From Sulfuricurvum sp. (GTDB lineage Bacteria > Campylobacterota > Campylobacteria > Campylobacterales > Sulfurimonadaceae), in the NCBI RefSeq assembly GCF_028710345.1, contig NZ_JAQTUH010000002.1, positions 352,378-416,377 of the forward strand: DNA of 64,000 nucleotides, in the 5' to 3' direction. Of this stretch, positions 54,458 to 62,535 are shown piece after piece. Every line of letters starts with the position of its first letter. Positions within the stretch are counted from its first letter, which is position 1. A program made the position numbers and the translations under genes. Under the pieces are notes generated by a model. That model ran no database searches, had not been told where the DNA came from, and worked only from the letters and a program-made list of their open reading frames with translations.

Positions 54458-55213
54458 ATGAAAAAAACCATACTCATACTCTCATTATTATCGGCTTCGT
54501 TGTTAGCGCAAAAATGCACGATCAATGCACCGATCGACGTTGAACAACTCCAGAGACTGAATAAACAGGGATGTATTAATGCCCCTATCGTTGAAAAGCG
54601 CACTTACCCCGATGCGCTAATGGCGGCTATAAAAGGAGATACTGGTTTGGATGCAGTGAGCTATGCGCTGGATCATCATGCGAAAATTACCGACCGTCAT
54701 TGGGTTATAGCGGCAGACAGGGGTCAAGTTGAAGTAGTAAAACTATTTCTCAAAAAAAAGAAACTTCCAAAACTAGTACTTGGCAAGTGGACACTGCTCC
54801 AGTTGGCAGCACCTAAAGGAAATTATGAGATGATAAAACTCCTCATCGATGCAGGTGCCGATGTCAATGCAACCGTGAATAACGATCCCCCGCTAAATAG
54901 ATTTGTCTCTGTAAGCGACAATGAAAATACCGAGGAGATCATACGCCTGCTCGTATCATCCGGTGCCGATGTGAATGCAAAAGTTGGCTGTGCTTGGTTC
55001 ATGAGATATCCCCAAAAAGGTGACACTCAGTGCACTCCACTCACTACTGCCATAATGGAGCAAAAAGTTATCCCCGTAAAAGTACTATTAGAGCTGGGAG
55101 CCGATATTAATGCCAAAAACGATGCAGGAGAGACTCCGATGGATTTTTTTAATTTTTTAGAGGAATCTGCTGAGAAAGAGGAGATTAGAGAACTCCTCAT
55201 GAAAAAGAATTAG
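54458..55213 (+). CDS. Secreted ankyrin-repeat protein
   Basis: A 251-residue protein with a Sec signal peptide (MKKTILILSLLSASLLAQ) and about four ankyrin repeats: VEVVKLFLKKKKLPK, NYEMIKLLIDAGADVNA, TEEIIRLLVSSGADVNA and VPVKVLLELGADINA-like units, with AGETPMDFF in the last. Two early cysteines (KCTINAP and GCINAP) may form a disulfide. Ankyrin repeats bind other proteins; a periplasmic partner is expected, perhaps a cluster protein. Similar secreted ankyrin proteins act as immunity proteins in some conflict systems, but nothing here proves that. It lies between lectin-like genes B and C. Confidence 0.75.
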   Translation: MKKTILILSLLSASLLAQKCTINAPIDVEQLQRLNKQGCINAPIVEKRTYPDALMAAIKGDTGLDAVSYALDHHAKITDRHWVIAADRGQVEVVKLFLKKKKLPKLVLGKWTLLQLAAPKGNYEMIKLLIDAGADVNATVNNDPPLNRFVSVSDNENTEEIIRLLVSSGADVNAKVGCAWFMRYPQKGDTQCTPLTTAIMEQKVIPVKVLLELGADINAKNDAGETPMDFFNFLEESAEKEEIRELLMKKN

Positions 55214-55309
55214 GGTGCCAATCGCCTATAATTTCAGCACATAAAAGAACAAAATAAGATTGCATTTCAATCGTAAATCGATATAATCTAACGAAAAAAA
55301 GGAAAAATC

Positions 55310-55747
55310 ATGAAAACACTTCTCAAAATATCTCTAGCAGTGATGATAACATCGTCAGCACTACAAGCAGCACCAAAATGGATAAACTCTCCACAAAAAA
55401 ACTGCACTTTAAATGGCGGTGAGATAAGCACAAATGGAGTATGTAAGGCAAATTGGAAGGATGCAACTGCAATATGTGCATCTCTTGAAGCAAAACTCCC
55501 AACTATCGAACAGCTCGTAGATGTAGAAGTAAACTGTGGTGCATCGTTACATGACAATGAAGATAATCAAGCTTACCAATCTTGCTATAAAAAGAAGGGG
55601 TTTAGTTCTTGGAGCTATTACTGGTCAAGTTCACCATATGCTGCAGATTCTAATTTAGTTTTGCGGGTTTACTTCAAGGATGGCGATGTCTATGCACATT
55701 CTAAGGAGTTAAGTGGTTATTTTCGGTGCGTGCGAAGCGGACAGTAA
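55310..55747 (+). CDS. Secreted lectin-like protein C, DGR-target-like
   Basis: A 145-residue protein: Sec signal peptide (MKTLLKISLAVMITSSALQA) and one lectin-like domain. It has the same cysteine and anchor pattern as A and B (CTLNGGEI, CKANWKDA, LPTIEQLVDV, CYKKKGF, YWSSSPY, FRCVRSGQ). No membrane anchor or N-terminal module. The stretch VYFKDGDVYAHSKELSGY corresponds to the variable part of the family. AAGGAAAAATC before the ATG is a good Shine-Dalgarno. It is closest in layout to protein D at 57227. Confidence 0.75.
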   Translation: MKTLLKISLAVMITSSALQAAPKWINSPQKNCTLNGGEISTNGVCKANWKDATAICASLEAKLPTIEQLVDVEVNCGASLHDNEDNQAYQSCYKKKGFSSWSYYWSSSPYAADSNLVLRVYFKDGDVYAHSKELSGYFRCVRSGQ

Positions 55748-55769
55748 CTTAAAACCAAAAGGAAGAAAA

Positions 55770-56180
55770 ATGAAAAAATCACTCTTATCCCTAATGTGTT
55801 TTATCTCAATACTTAACGCACAAAGCATCCTAGACAAATGTGACCTAAACAACAACGGCGTGATCGATTCGGCACAACTCTATGATCTCAAAACAAAAGA
55901 GCACTACATCACGGCCGATCTCAAAATCATAGAATTCATCGCCAAAGAGAAAAAATGCGCAACCGAGTATCTCATCACCCACAAAGAAGAGAGCGAAAAA
56001 GTTATCAAGTTTTTAGCCATGCTAGACACCCAAGAAGCGACAAAAGCGATAGCAGATGAGATCAAAAAAACGGAAGAGGCGTTGGCAAAAGAACAAGATG
56101 TCTCGAAAAAAGAGAAACTGCTGATGAGGATAGATATTCTAAAATCGATGTTAGAAAATTTGGAAAAACAACACGCGTAA
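55770..56180 (+). CDS. Small secreted protein with EF-hand-like loop
   Basis: A 136-residue protein with a signal peptide (MKKSLLSLMCFISILNAQ) and then a Ca-binding-like loop CDLNNNGVIDSAQL (DxNxNGxID), as in EF-hand or dockerin proteins. The remainder is charged and helical (ATKAIADEIKKTEEALAKEQ), probably a coiled coil. The ATG at 55770, with AAGGAAG upstream, gives a proper signal peptide; a longer frame starts at 55713 inside gene C. It is unknown beyond that and may associate with the membrane proteins around it. Confidence 0.65.
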   Translation: MKKSLLSLMCFISILNAQSILDKCDLNNNGVIDSAQLYDLKTKEHYITADLKIIEFIAKEKKCATEYLITHKEESEKVIKFLAMLDTQEATKAIADEIKKTEEALAKEQDVSKKEKLLMRIDILKSMLENLEKQHA

Positions 56181-56218
56181 GAGAGTTGCGGTAAAACTGA
56201 TTAGAGGAGAAGCCTATC

Positions 56219-57214
56219 ATGACATACACGAATTTTAAACCCTTGTTCTACCCCATCACGGTGATTACGATGATCTATAGCTATTTTTTATACCTTGTAT
56301 CACCTGAGATAAACGCTATGATGCAATACGACTCTACCTATCACTATCTTTACAAGCACCTTATTGCTATGGTGGTGGGAATAGTGATTTGGATACTGTT
56401 GAGCTCTAAAGAGCAATGGTTTGATCGTGTTGGTGCGGGGCTTTTGATAGGTTCATTGATAGTATATGCGCTTATGTCGATTGCACCCGTTTCGATGGTT
56501 CCCTACTTCGATGGAAAACAGGTGCTTTTGAATCTGGGGATTGTGTCGATCGCTCCGGCGTATTACTATGCGGTAGGGATGATATGGCTGATCTCGTGGG
56601 CGGATCGAAACGGTTATAACATCACCAAAGTGACGTTCAGTGTTATGGTGCTCAACGCCTTAATATTGCTCTATTATCGAGACCTCTCGATGCTGGCGGT
56701 ATTGGAGGCAGTGTGTGTTGCGATACTGATAGGACGTAATGGTCTGAACACAGTCACGATTGGAGCGATTGTCGCGCTGATAGTGGGTGCAGGGTTTCTC
56801 ATCATTACTTCAGAGCATTATATGAATCAGCTAGGTCTGATGATTTCACACATCGGGAGCGTTCGATTGCCCGATGGCATGTATCGAGCCTATGGTGCGG
56901 AGACGTTTGGGATGATTATATCCGAGATTGGGTGGATTGGCTTTTTGGTTTTGATCGGTGCGTATGGGTGGCTGATGTATCGGATAAATGCACTGGGGGA
57001 TTCTCTCTTTATCAAAGGAACGGTGTGGTTTGTTGGGATAACGGTGATCGTCAACCTCATGTATACGTTTACACTCTTTCCCGCTGTATCTACGAGACCG
57101 TTTTTAGCCGGGTTAGGACATTCGCAAATTATCGCATTTTTTGTGATGTTAGGGATGAATTTTATGGCTAGAAAAAACAGTATAATTTTTGTTAACAGAA
57201 AAGATGTGAAATAA
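56219..57214 (+). CDS. Divergent FtsW/RodA/SpoVE (SEDS)-like membrane protein
   Basis: A 331-residue protein with about nine to ten membrane helices. The C-terminal third follows the SEDS plan: FGMIISEIGWIGFLVLIGAY aligns with the FIFAVIGEELGxIG helix, NLMYTFTLFPAVSTRPFLAG with the NIGVxxGLLPVTGxxLPF stretch. By that alignment the catalytic Asp of SEDS glycosyltransferases (in the HTD motif) is Ala in YGAETF. It also lacks a recognisable PFxSYGGSS, showing GLGHSQ instead. So it may be an inactive or altered SEDS protein that pairs with the pseudo-transpeptidase at 47021. Full FtsW is ~380-400 residues. Confidence 0.6.
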   Translation: MTYTNFKPLFYPITVITMIYSYFLYLVSPEINAMMQYDSTYHYLYKHLIAMVVGIVIWILLSSKEQWFDRVGAGLLIGSLIVYALMSIAPVSMVPYFDGKQVLLNLGIVSIAPAYYYAVGMIWLISWADRNGYNITKVTFSVMVLNALILLYYRDLSMLAVLEAVCVAILIGRNGLNTVTIGAIVALIVGAGFLIITSEHYMNQLGLMISHIGSVRLPDGMYRAYGAETFGMIISEIGWIGFLVLIGAYGWLMYRINALGDSLFIKGTVWFVGITVIVNLMYTFTLFPAVSTRPFLAGLGHSQIIAFFVMLGMNFMARKNSIIFVNRKDVK

Positions 57215-57226
57215 AGGAGAAAAAAT

Positions 57227-57664
57227 ATGAAAACATTACTAAAGCTAGCGGCAGCTACATTGATACTCACAAGCGTTGCGCAAGCCGCACCCAAATGGAT
57301 AACGGTATCAAAAGCTGATTGTATCGATAATGGCGGAGAGATGAAAAATGGCGTATGTTCCGCAAACTGGCAAGATGCAGGGGGGATTTGTTCAGCTATC
57401 GGTGCATCACTTCCAACCATTGGACAGCTCAAGGGAGTGATCAAAAATTGTGGTGGAGTAGTAGGTGATGATAATAACGCCAATAAACAAACTTATCAAT
57501 CATGCTACAAAAAAAGAGGATTCTTACCCAGCAATAATCGGTATTGGTCGTCTTATGCTGATGTTGCCGGCGATGCGTGGTATGTCGACTTCTACGACGG
57601 TGTCGACCTCGCCAACGCTAAGAACTATAGTTATTATGTTCGGTGTGTGCGGGGTGGACAATGA
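57227..57664 (+). CDS. Secreted lectin-like protein D, DGR-target-like
   Basis: A 145-residue protein with a Sec signal peptide (MKTLLKLAAATLILTSVAQA) and a lectin-like domain: CIDNGGEM, CSANWQDAGGIC, LPTIGQLKGVI, CYKKRGF, YWSSYAD, DAWYVDFYDG and YVRCVRGGQ. Of the 17 codons from TAC after VDF to the RCV anchor, all but AAG and one CGG end in C or T, the trace expected from an AAY-rich template. The 33-base hairpin block follows its stop. It sits 12 bases after the SEDS-like gene with AAGGAG before the ATG. Confidence 0.75.
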   Translation: MKTLLKLAAATLILTSVAQAAPKWITVSKADCIDNGGEMKNGVCSANWQDAGGICSAIGASLPTIGQLKGVIKNCGGVVGDDNNANKQTYQSCYKKRGFLPSNNRYWSSYADVAGDAWYVDFYDGVDLANAKNYSYYVRCVRGGQ

Positions 57665-57697
57665 CTTTGAGAGGGCGAATGCCCGACTTTGATTTTT
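57665..57697 (+). repeat. 33-base block with GGGC/GCCC hairpin after lectin-like gene D
   Basis: CTTTGAGAGGGCGAATGCCC followed by 13 bases ending in a T-run. The stem GGGC/GCCC lies at 57673-57684. It starts immediately after the stop codon, at the same offset as the copy after gene A, and differs from it almost only in the loop (GAAT for GATA). The two genes otherwise share little sequence upstream, so the block is selectively conserved. Confidence 0.65.
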
Positions 57698-57722
57698 TAC
57701 GATAAATAGGGTGGATAGGTTG

Positions 57723-58202
57723 ATGAAAAAAATAGTTGCTATATTAGCTCTACCGTTATTTTTAATCGCCTCCGAACCAGCCTACCTAACCGAAGAAAAC
57801 AGCGACTACGCGTTCACCTCCCAAGAAGCTACCGCTTTCTCTGCCGTCGGATTTCGGATCAGCGGCGGAGCCATCGGGGTGAATGCTCTCGGCGGATGGG
57901 CGGATGGGGAGTATATCCTTCGCGAAGCCAACATCGAGCCGACCAATGTCCCCAATACGTTCGTCGCCGATTTGGTGTTTGCCAAGAAAAAAGGCTCATT
58001 CAGCTACTCGCACACCGAAAAGATCGGTATCCTCTATGACGGATATAAACTCTGGGTTAAATACCGTGATCGAGTTTACCGATACAGCGTCCCCGCACCC
58101 CTGCAATCCATCGAAAAAGAGCACAACCGCATCACCACCCAGACCAAAGCTCCAGTTCTCGATGTCGTTATCGAGAATATGAAACTACGATTTGAATTTT
58201 AG
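57723..58202 (+). CDS. Secreted protein of unknown function
   Basis: A 159-residue protein with a signal peptide (MKKIVAILALPLFLIAS) and a beta-rich mature part (for example GFRISGGAIGVNALGGWADG and KLWVKYRDRVYRYSVP). No cysteines and no domain I recognise. The ATG at 57723 gives the proper signal; an in-frame GTG 12 bases upstream is open but unlikely. It lies eight bases before the esterase gene, so they are probably co-transcribed. GC content is higher than in the ATPase region. Confidence 0.6.
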   Translation: MKKIVAILALPLFLIASEPAYLTEENSDYAFTSQEATAFSAVGFRISGGAIGVNALGGWADGEYILREANIEPTNVPNTFVADLVFAKKKGSFSYSHTEKIGILYDGYKLWVKYRDRVYRYSVPAPLQSIEKEHNRITTQTKAPVLDVVIENMKLRFEF

Positions 58203-58210
58203 GAGAGAAC

Positions 58211-59671
58211 ATGATCATCTACATCCACGGATTTGGCGGAAGCGGGGAGGGGAGCAAGGCTAAAGCTTTTCGGGAATATTTCAAAAGTATCGATGAGCCT
58301 TTTATCGCCCCGTCGCTTTCATACGTTCCTGAGCTCGCAATCAGGACGCTTGAGGAGATGATAGAGTCTTATCACGGGGATCTCTGCTTGATCGGGTCCT
58401 CTTTGGGTGGGTACTATACGATGTATTTGGCTCAAAAGTACAATCTCAAAGCCGTTCTTATCAACCCAGCTATCCATCCGGATCAAACACTCCGAAGATC
58501 GTTGGGCAATGCACCAAACTATTATGATGAGAGCTATTACAACTGGAATGATACACATTTAGCAATGTTGCAAACCTATAAAACGCAAATCGCCTATCAA
58601 AAGAATTTCAAACTGCTCCTCCAAATGGGAGATGAACTGTTAAATTACAACGAGGCATTGAATTATTTGCCAAATGCCTATAAAACTGTAGAAAAAGGTG
58701 GAAGTCACAGTTTTGAGGGGATAGAGAGGCATTTTGAAAGTATAAGAGAGTTCTTCGCCGTCGGTAATTATTTCAAGCACACCATGAAAGTCAAAGGTGT
58801 TGGGTTTAAACTATCCGAGTTGGCAAACCGAACAGGCGATCTCTATTATGATTCGCTATCGAGTTTTTTAACCTATCTCTCATGGAAATTAGATAAAGAC
58901 GCCCAAGCAGATCGGGAGAGGGGAAGAAAAAAATTGGCTCTCTTGTTGCATGAGACAGCGCAACAGATCAAAAAAAGTTCTGGAACAATGCGAGATGCCT
59001 TTAATATTGTAAAACCGCATATCTATAAGTGGGAAATAGATCATGGTTCTAATAGAAACGGACTCCATTTTGAGAGCAAAATATTAGATACGCCTGATCG
59101 AGCACAATGTCAAATATGGGTAAGCGATATTCATATAACCAATCTGGTCATTATAGATGAAATTAAAGAGGATGGGAGTATTTCGCGACCTACTTCAGAC
59201 TCCTACTGGGGGATACTTGATTTTAAAGGCAATGAGGTCAATTACCGACGAAACAATTTTGTCGATGATAGACTATTTACTCTATTTGATGAAGAAGACA
59301 AACAAAGACTCGATAAATTTATCCCTATGTTAAATGAGCATATCAACTCCCTTGAAATCAACCAGAAGTTTACTTACGTCAAAGGATATAGCGAGGAAGA
59401 AGACGATGTAGAGATGAATTTTATGCACTTTAGAGAAACCTATATCCAAAACGGATGGAAAGAAACGATTCTTGGTTCTACCGGCGAGCGGCAATGGACA
59501 CATGTAATATTGAGAATTTCCAAGGATAATAAACTGTTTCAGTATACAACATATGCCAATATGCTTGGGGATTTTGTAGTGGCAAAGTACAATAACGATT
59601 GCAAAGATTTCATTGAAAATGTGCTATTTAAAGCATTGCTGGGAGATAAATCGCATGATAAAATCAGATGA
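58211..59671 (+). CDS. YqiA-like alpha/beta-hydrolase fused to an unknown C-terminal domain
   Basis: A 486-residue protein. Residues 1-~185 match the YqiA/UPF0227 esterase family: IIYIHGFGGSGEGSKA at the oxyanion loop, the nucleophile elbow GSSLGG (62-67, Ser64), and a late His in KGGSHSFEG. YqiA proteins are ~190 residues, so the ~300-residue C-terminal part is an added domain, not recognised, with charged and aromatic segments (YSEEEDDVEMNFMHFRE). GGAGAGAAC precedes the ATG. The substrate is probably an ester or thioester. Confidence 0.7.
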   Translation: MIIYIHGFGGSGEGSKAKAFREYFKSIDEPFIAPSLSYVPELAIRTLEEMIESYHGDLCLIGSSLGGYYTMYLAQKYNLKAVLINPAIHPDQTLRRSLGNAPNYYDESYYNWNDTHLAMLQTYKTQIAYQKNFKLLLQMGDELLNYNEALNYLPNAYKTVEKGGSHSFEGIERHFESIREFFAVGNYFKHTMKVKGVGFKLSELANRTGDLYYDSLSSFLTYLSWKLDKDAQADRERGRKKLALLLHETAQQIKKSSGTMRDAFNIVKPHIYKWEIDHGSNRNGLHFESKILDTPDRAQCQIWVSDIHITNLVIIDEIKEDGSISRPTSDSYWGILDFKGNEVNYRRNNFVDDRLFTLFDEEDKQRLDKFIPMLNEHINSLEINQKFTYVKGYSEEEDDVEMNFMHFRETYIQNGWKETILGSTGERQWTHVILRISKDNKLFQYTTYANMLGDFVVAKYNNDCKDFIENVLFKALLGDKSHDKIR

Positions 59672-59732
59672 GCGTTCTATCGAAGAGATATATACCGACC
59701 CAAACACCTCAAAATAGAGAAAACTGGAGATA

Positions 59733-60041
59733 ATGGGTGATGAAATTTACGAACAGTTCGGTAATCGTTCCCGTTGGGACAATGTGAGTTATGATGATGA
59801 AGCCACAAGATACGAAGTAGCAGAATATACGCACTATCTTCAAAGTTTTTTGTCTAATACGACCAAAAAGGAAGAAAACTATATCGACTATCTGAAGTGC
59901 TATCTATCAGTATTATCCGATGGGCTGTTTTACGGTGAAGTGATTCCTGATGAGAATGAATTCATAAAGAAAAAATGTAATGAAGCCGGTCTCGATAATG
60001 TTTTTGAAAAATATTACAAGGAGGCTTGTGATGCCTCTTGA
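59733..60041 (+). CDS. Unknown small protein
   Basis: A 102-residue acidic, helical protein (DEIYEQFGNRSRWDNVSYDD ... NEAGLDNVFEKYYKEACDA-type segments) with no recognised domain. GGAG precedes the ATG. It overlaps the following gene by 11 bases. The pair could be a small two-gene module; toxin-antitoxin is one possibility, but no motif supports it. Confidence 0.5.
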   Translation: MGDEIYEQFGNRSRWDNVSYDDEATRYEVAEYTHYLQSFLSNTTKKEENYIDYLKCYLSVLSDGLFYGEVIPDENEFIKKKCNEAGLDNVFEKYYKEACDAS

Positions 60042-60657
60042 TGAAAAACTGCAAGAACATCTCAATGATCTCGAAATTAAACGCCTGAAACAAATAGAGC
60101 ACCTTCGATCACTGAATAAAAAAGAGCAAAAAGAATACATCAGCACCATGGTTGCCCGCTACATCTATGCAAATTGTGAACATGGTGTAGAAGAAATCCC
60201 TTTTGCATGGTTTTCCAAAGAATACAACGAGTTGGACAATGACTTACTCGAAGAGCTTTTCATCCATGCCCAGACCATCTTCGCTCTCTATAAAATCATC
60301 AAAAATGATCGCTTTTTGGTCTTTTACGGACGAACGGGAGAAAATCACACTGATAAAGTCCAACTCGTGATGGATAAAAGCCATCCGAAGTACCTCAAAA
60401 CCTTCAAAGCGCTCAATCGACTAAATGAGTATGTTTATGTGAAGTATGGATTGAGTCTTTCCCGACAGAGAATTGAGCATGATACCTACTGCAATATGAC
60501 TAGCTCTGAGGGATTAGAAAATCATACCAAAGTGGGGATAGAATACATTTCGCATGTGCTGAATACCAAAGATCTTCTCAATCTGAACAAATCGATCGAC
60601 CCAAAAATAGAAGAGTATATGCGATCAATCTATGAGGGGGAAGGGTGTATTGTCTAA
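60031..60657 (+). CDS. Unknown protein
   Basis: A 208-residue soluble, largely helical protein of unknown family. The first helix is charged (MPLDEKLQEHLNDLEIKRLK), and HTDKVQLVMDKSHPKYLKTF in the middle may be a core strand-helix. I chose the ATG at 60031 because AAGGAGG lies six bases before it; the frame is open from 59980 but without a Shine-Dalgarno. It overlaps the previous gene, suggesting coupled expression. Confidence 0.6.
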   Translation: MPLDEKLQEHLNDLEIKRLKQIEHLRSLNKKEQKEYISTMVARYIYANCEHGVEEIPFAWFSKEYNELDNDLLEELFIHAQTIFALYKIIKNDRFLVFYGRTGENHTDKVQLVMDKSHPKYLKTFKALNRLNEYVYVKYGLSLSRQRIEHDTYCNMTSSEGLENHTKVGIEYISHVLNTKDLLNLNKSIDPKIEEYMRSIYEGEGCIV

Positions 60658-60743
60658 ATCTTAATTAATCCTTCGATTGTAGTCGGATTTGATTTTTTGG
60701 ATTATTTAGCTACAATCCAAGGAATAATTAATAAAGGGACGAA

Positions 60744-61769
60744 ATGGAGTACCTGCTCAGCGAATACACCGCTTCTCAGCGTAAGCAGTTGATCAACACC
60801 AAACAACTCTACGAGCACTACATTCGTCAAAAGAACCGTTATTACCGCGATTTCAATCTCAGTATGTTTTGGAAAAAATCGGGTGGGAATGAGTATCTCA
60901 CCAAACAAAACTCCATCACCAAAAAAACCTCCTCACTTGGGGTACGTACTACCGAGACCGAAAAGATCCATTCCGATTTCATTTCCCACAAAGATGCCCT
61001 CAAAACTGAACTTTCCGAACTCGAAGCACGAATGGAGAAGATGCGCAAACTCAACAAGATCGAACTGCTCGGTCGCGCCCCCGCTTCATTGATCCGTATC
61101 TATCGCAAGATCAACGAATTGGGGCTCAACTCCAAAATCATCCTAATCGGTACCAATGCCCTCTATGCGTATGAATCCCATTGCGGTGTCTTCGTCGCTG
61201 AAGAGCAGCTCGCCACAGATGACATCGACCTTCTCAACAAAAAATCCAAAGAGCTCTCCCTCGTCTTTACCGAAGTGCTCCCCGGAGGAAAACTCAGCGA
61301 ACTGCTCAAACTCATCGATCCCAGTTTCGTCCAAGACAGCGACATCCCTTACCGCTTTCGCAACAAAGAGGGGATGCTTATCGAGCTCATCAGCCCCATC
61401 AGCCAAAAGATGAGTTTTCAGACCTACCGTGAAGACCCGCTCTTTACCGACATCATCGATTTGGAGATGGAGGGGATGCAGTGGTTGGAAAACTCTCGCA
61501 TTTTCGAGAGCATGGTGATCGACGAAACGGGAGCGTTTGCCATCATACCGACGATCCATCCCCTCGAATTTGCCGTCTATAAACACTGGCTCTCCTCACG
61601 CCATGACCGTGAGATTCTCAAAAAACAGCGAGATTTCGAACAATCCCGCCTCGTGACTCAGCTCATACGTGACTATATGGTCGATATCGATACCGATGCA
61701 GAACTCGTATCGATGAAACATTTCAACCGTGATGCGATCAATGCGTATCGTCTGGAGATGAAGCGATGA
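60744..61769 (+). CDS. Nucleotidyltransferase-fold protein (NTP_transf_8 / GSU2403-like)
   Basis: A 341-residue protein. A helical N-terminal region (to ~125) precedes a minimal nucleotidyltransferase core: LIGTNALYAYE then ATDDIDLL, the DxD-type metal-binding pair of the Pol-beta superfamily as in the GSU2403/NTP_transf_8 family. The C-terminal half (PTIHPLEFAVYKHWLSSRHD) is helical. The substrate is unknown; adenylylation or tRNA-modifying roles are known for related proteins. The phosphatase gene starts 34 bases downstream, and these may be a functional pair. Confidence 0.75.
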   Translation: MEYLLSEYTASQRKQLINTKQLYEHYIRQKNRYYRDFNLSMFWKKSGGNEYLTKQNSITKKTSSLGVRTTETEKIHSDFISHKDALKTELSELEARMEKMRKLNKIELLGRAPASLIRIYRKINELGLNSKIILIGTNALYAYESHCGVFVAEEQLATDDIDLLNKKSKELSLVFTEVLPGGKLSELLKLIDPSFVQDSDIPYRFRNKEGMLIELISPISQKMSFQTYREDPLFTDIIDLEMEGMQWLENSRIFESMVIDETGAFAIIPTIHPLEFAVYKHWLSSRHDREILKKQRDFEQSRLVTQLIRDYMVDIDTDAELVSMKHFNRDAINAYRLEMKR

Positions 61770-61803
61770 ATGACTGGAACATACAATTTGGTATAGGTGC
61801 AAA

Positions 61804-62535
61804 ATGAGTCATCATTACGTTATCGGGGATGTTCACGGGTCTTATGACGCGCTGATGGAACTTGTCTCCCTATTGCCTCAGGATGCACGTCTCATCTTCG
61901 TCGGCGATCTGATCGATAGAGGCGCCAAAAGTGCGGAAGTAGTCCGCTTCGTTCGTGAAAACAATCATCTGTGCGTTATGGGTAACCACGAAGAGGCGAT
62001 GATCACGCAAGGGTTTGTCCTGATGCGCTGTTTCGAGATGGATGAGGATTTACCGACACATAGTATGTGGTACAGTAACGGCGGTGTCTGGACGCTCCGA
62101 TCTTACGGCATTGTCAAACTTGAAAACGGAAAACCGGTAAAAGCTGATGATTTTGCCGAGGGGCTGAAGCAGTTCAAAGACGATATGAAATGGATGGAAA
62201 AACTCCCCCTCTATCTCGAACTACCTATTGAGCATCCATCCGAAAAACCGGTCGTCGTCTCTCACGCCCCTATCGCTACCGCATGGGCAATGCGCAAGAT
62301 TGATTCGATGTACGGAACCTTCGCCCGCCTCGCCACAACCTGCCGCCGTGATCCCGATCATAGCGATGCACCGATTTTCAATATCTTCGGTCACACCCCG
62401 ATGCAAAACGGCCCGAGAGTGAGAGAGCATTTTGTGAACATCGACACGGGTTGTTATATGGCGGAAGAGGGATATAACAGCCTCAGTGCCTACTGTATCG
62501 AAACGGGTGAAGTGATTAGTGTGAAGGGGAGCTAG
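61804..62535 (+). CDS. Metallophosphoesterase (PrpA/ApaH-like Ser/Thr phosphatase)
   Basis: A 243-residue calcineurin-fold phosphatase. The metal-binding motifs are GDVHGSYDAL (near residue 8), GDLIDRG (near 34), GNHE (near 59), SHAP and FGHTPM. The PrpA/lambda-phosphatase and ApaH families both fit. It may remove phosphate or nucleotide groups from proteins or dinucleotides. Its end overlaps the convergent exonuclease gene by 20 bases. A sensible partner is the nucleotidyltransferase-fold protein upstream. Confidence 0.88.
   Translation: MSHHYVIGDVHGSYDALMELVSLLPQDARLIFVGDLIDRGAKSAEVVRFVRENNHLCVMGNHEEAMITQGFVLMRCFEMDEDLPTHSMWYSNGGVWTLRSYGIVKLENGKPVKADDFAEGLKQFKDDMKWMEKLPLYLELPIEHPSEKPVVVSHAPIATAWAMRKIDSMYGTFARLATTCRRDPDHSDAPIFNIFGHTPMQNGPRVREHFVNIDTGCYMAEEGYNSLSAYCIETGEVISVKGS

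Noticed and set aside
59733..60657. Toxin-antitoxin pair
   Set aside because: Size and overlap fit, but no toxin or antitoxin motif is visible, so it stays unassigned.
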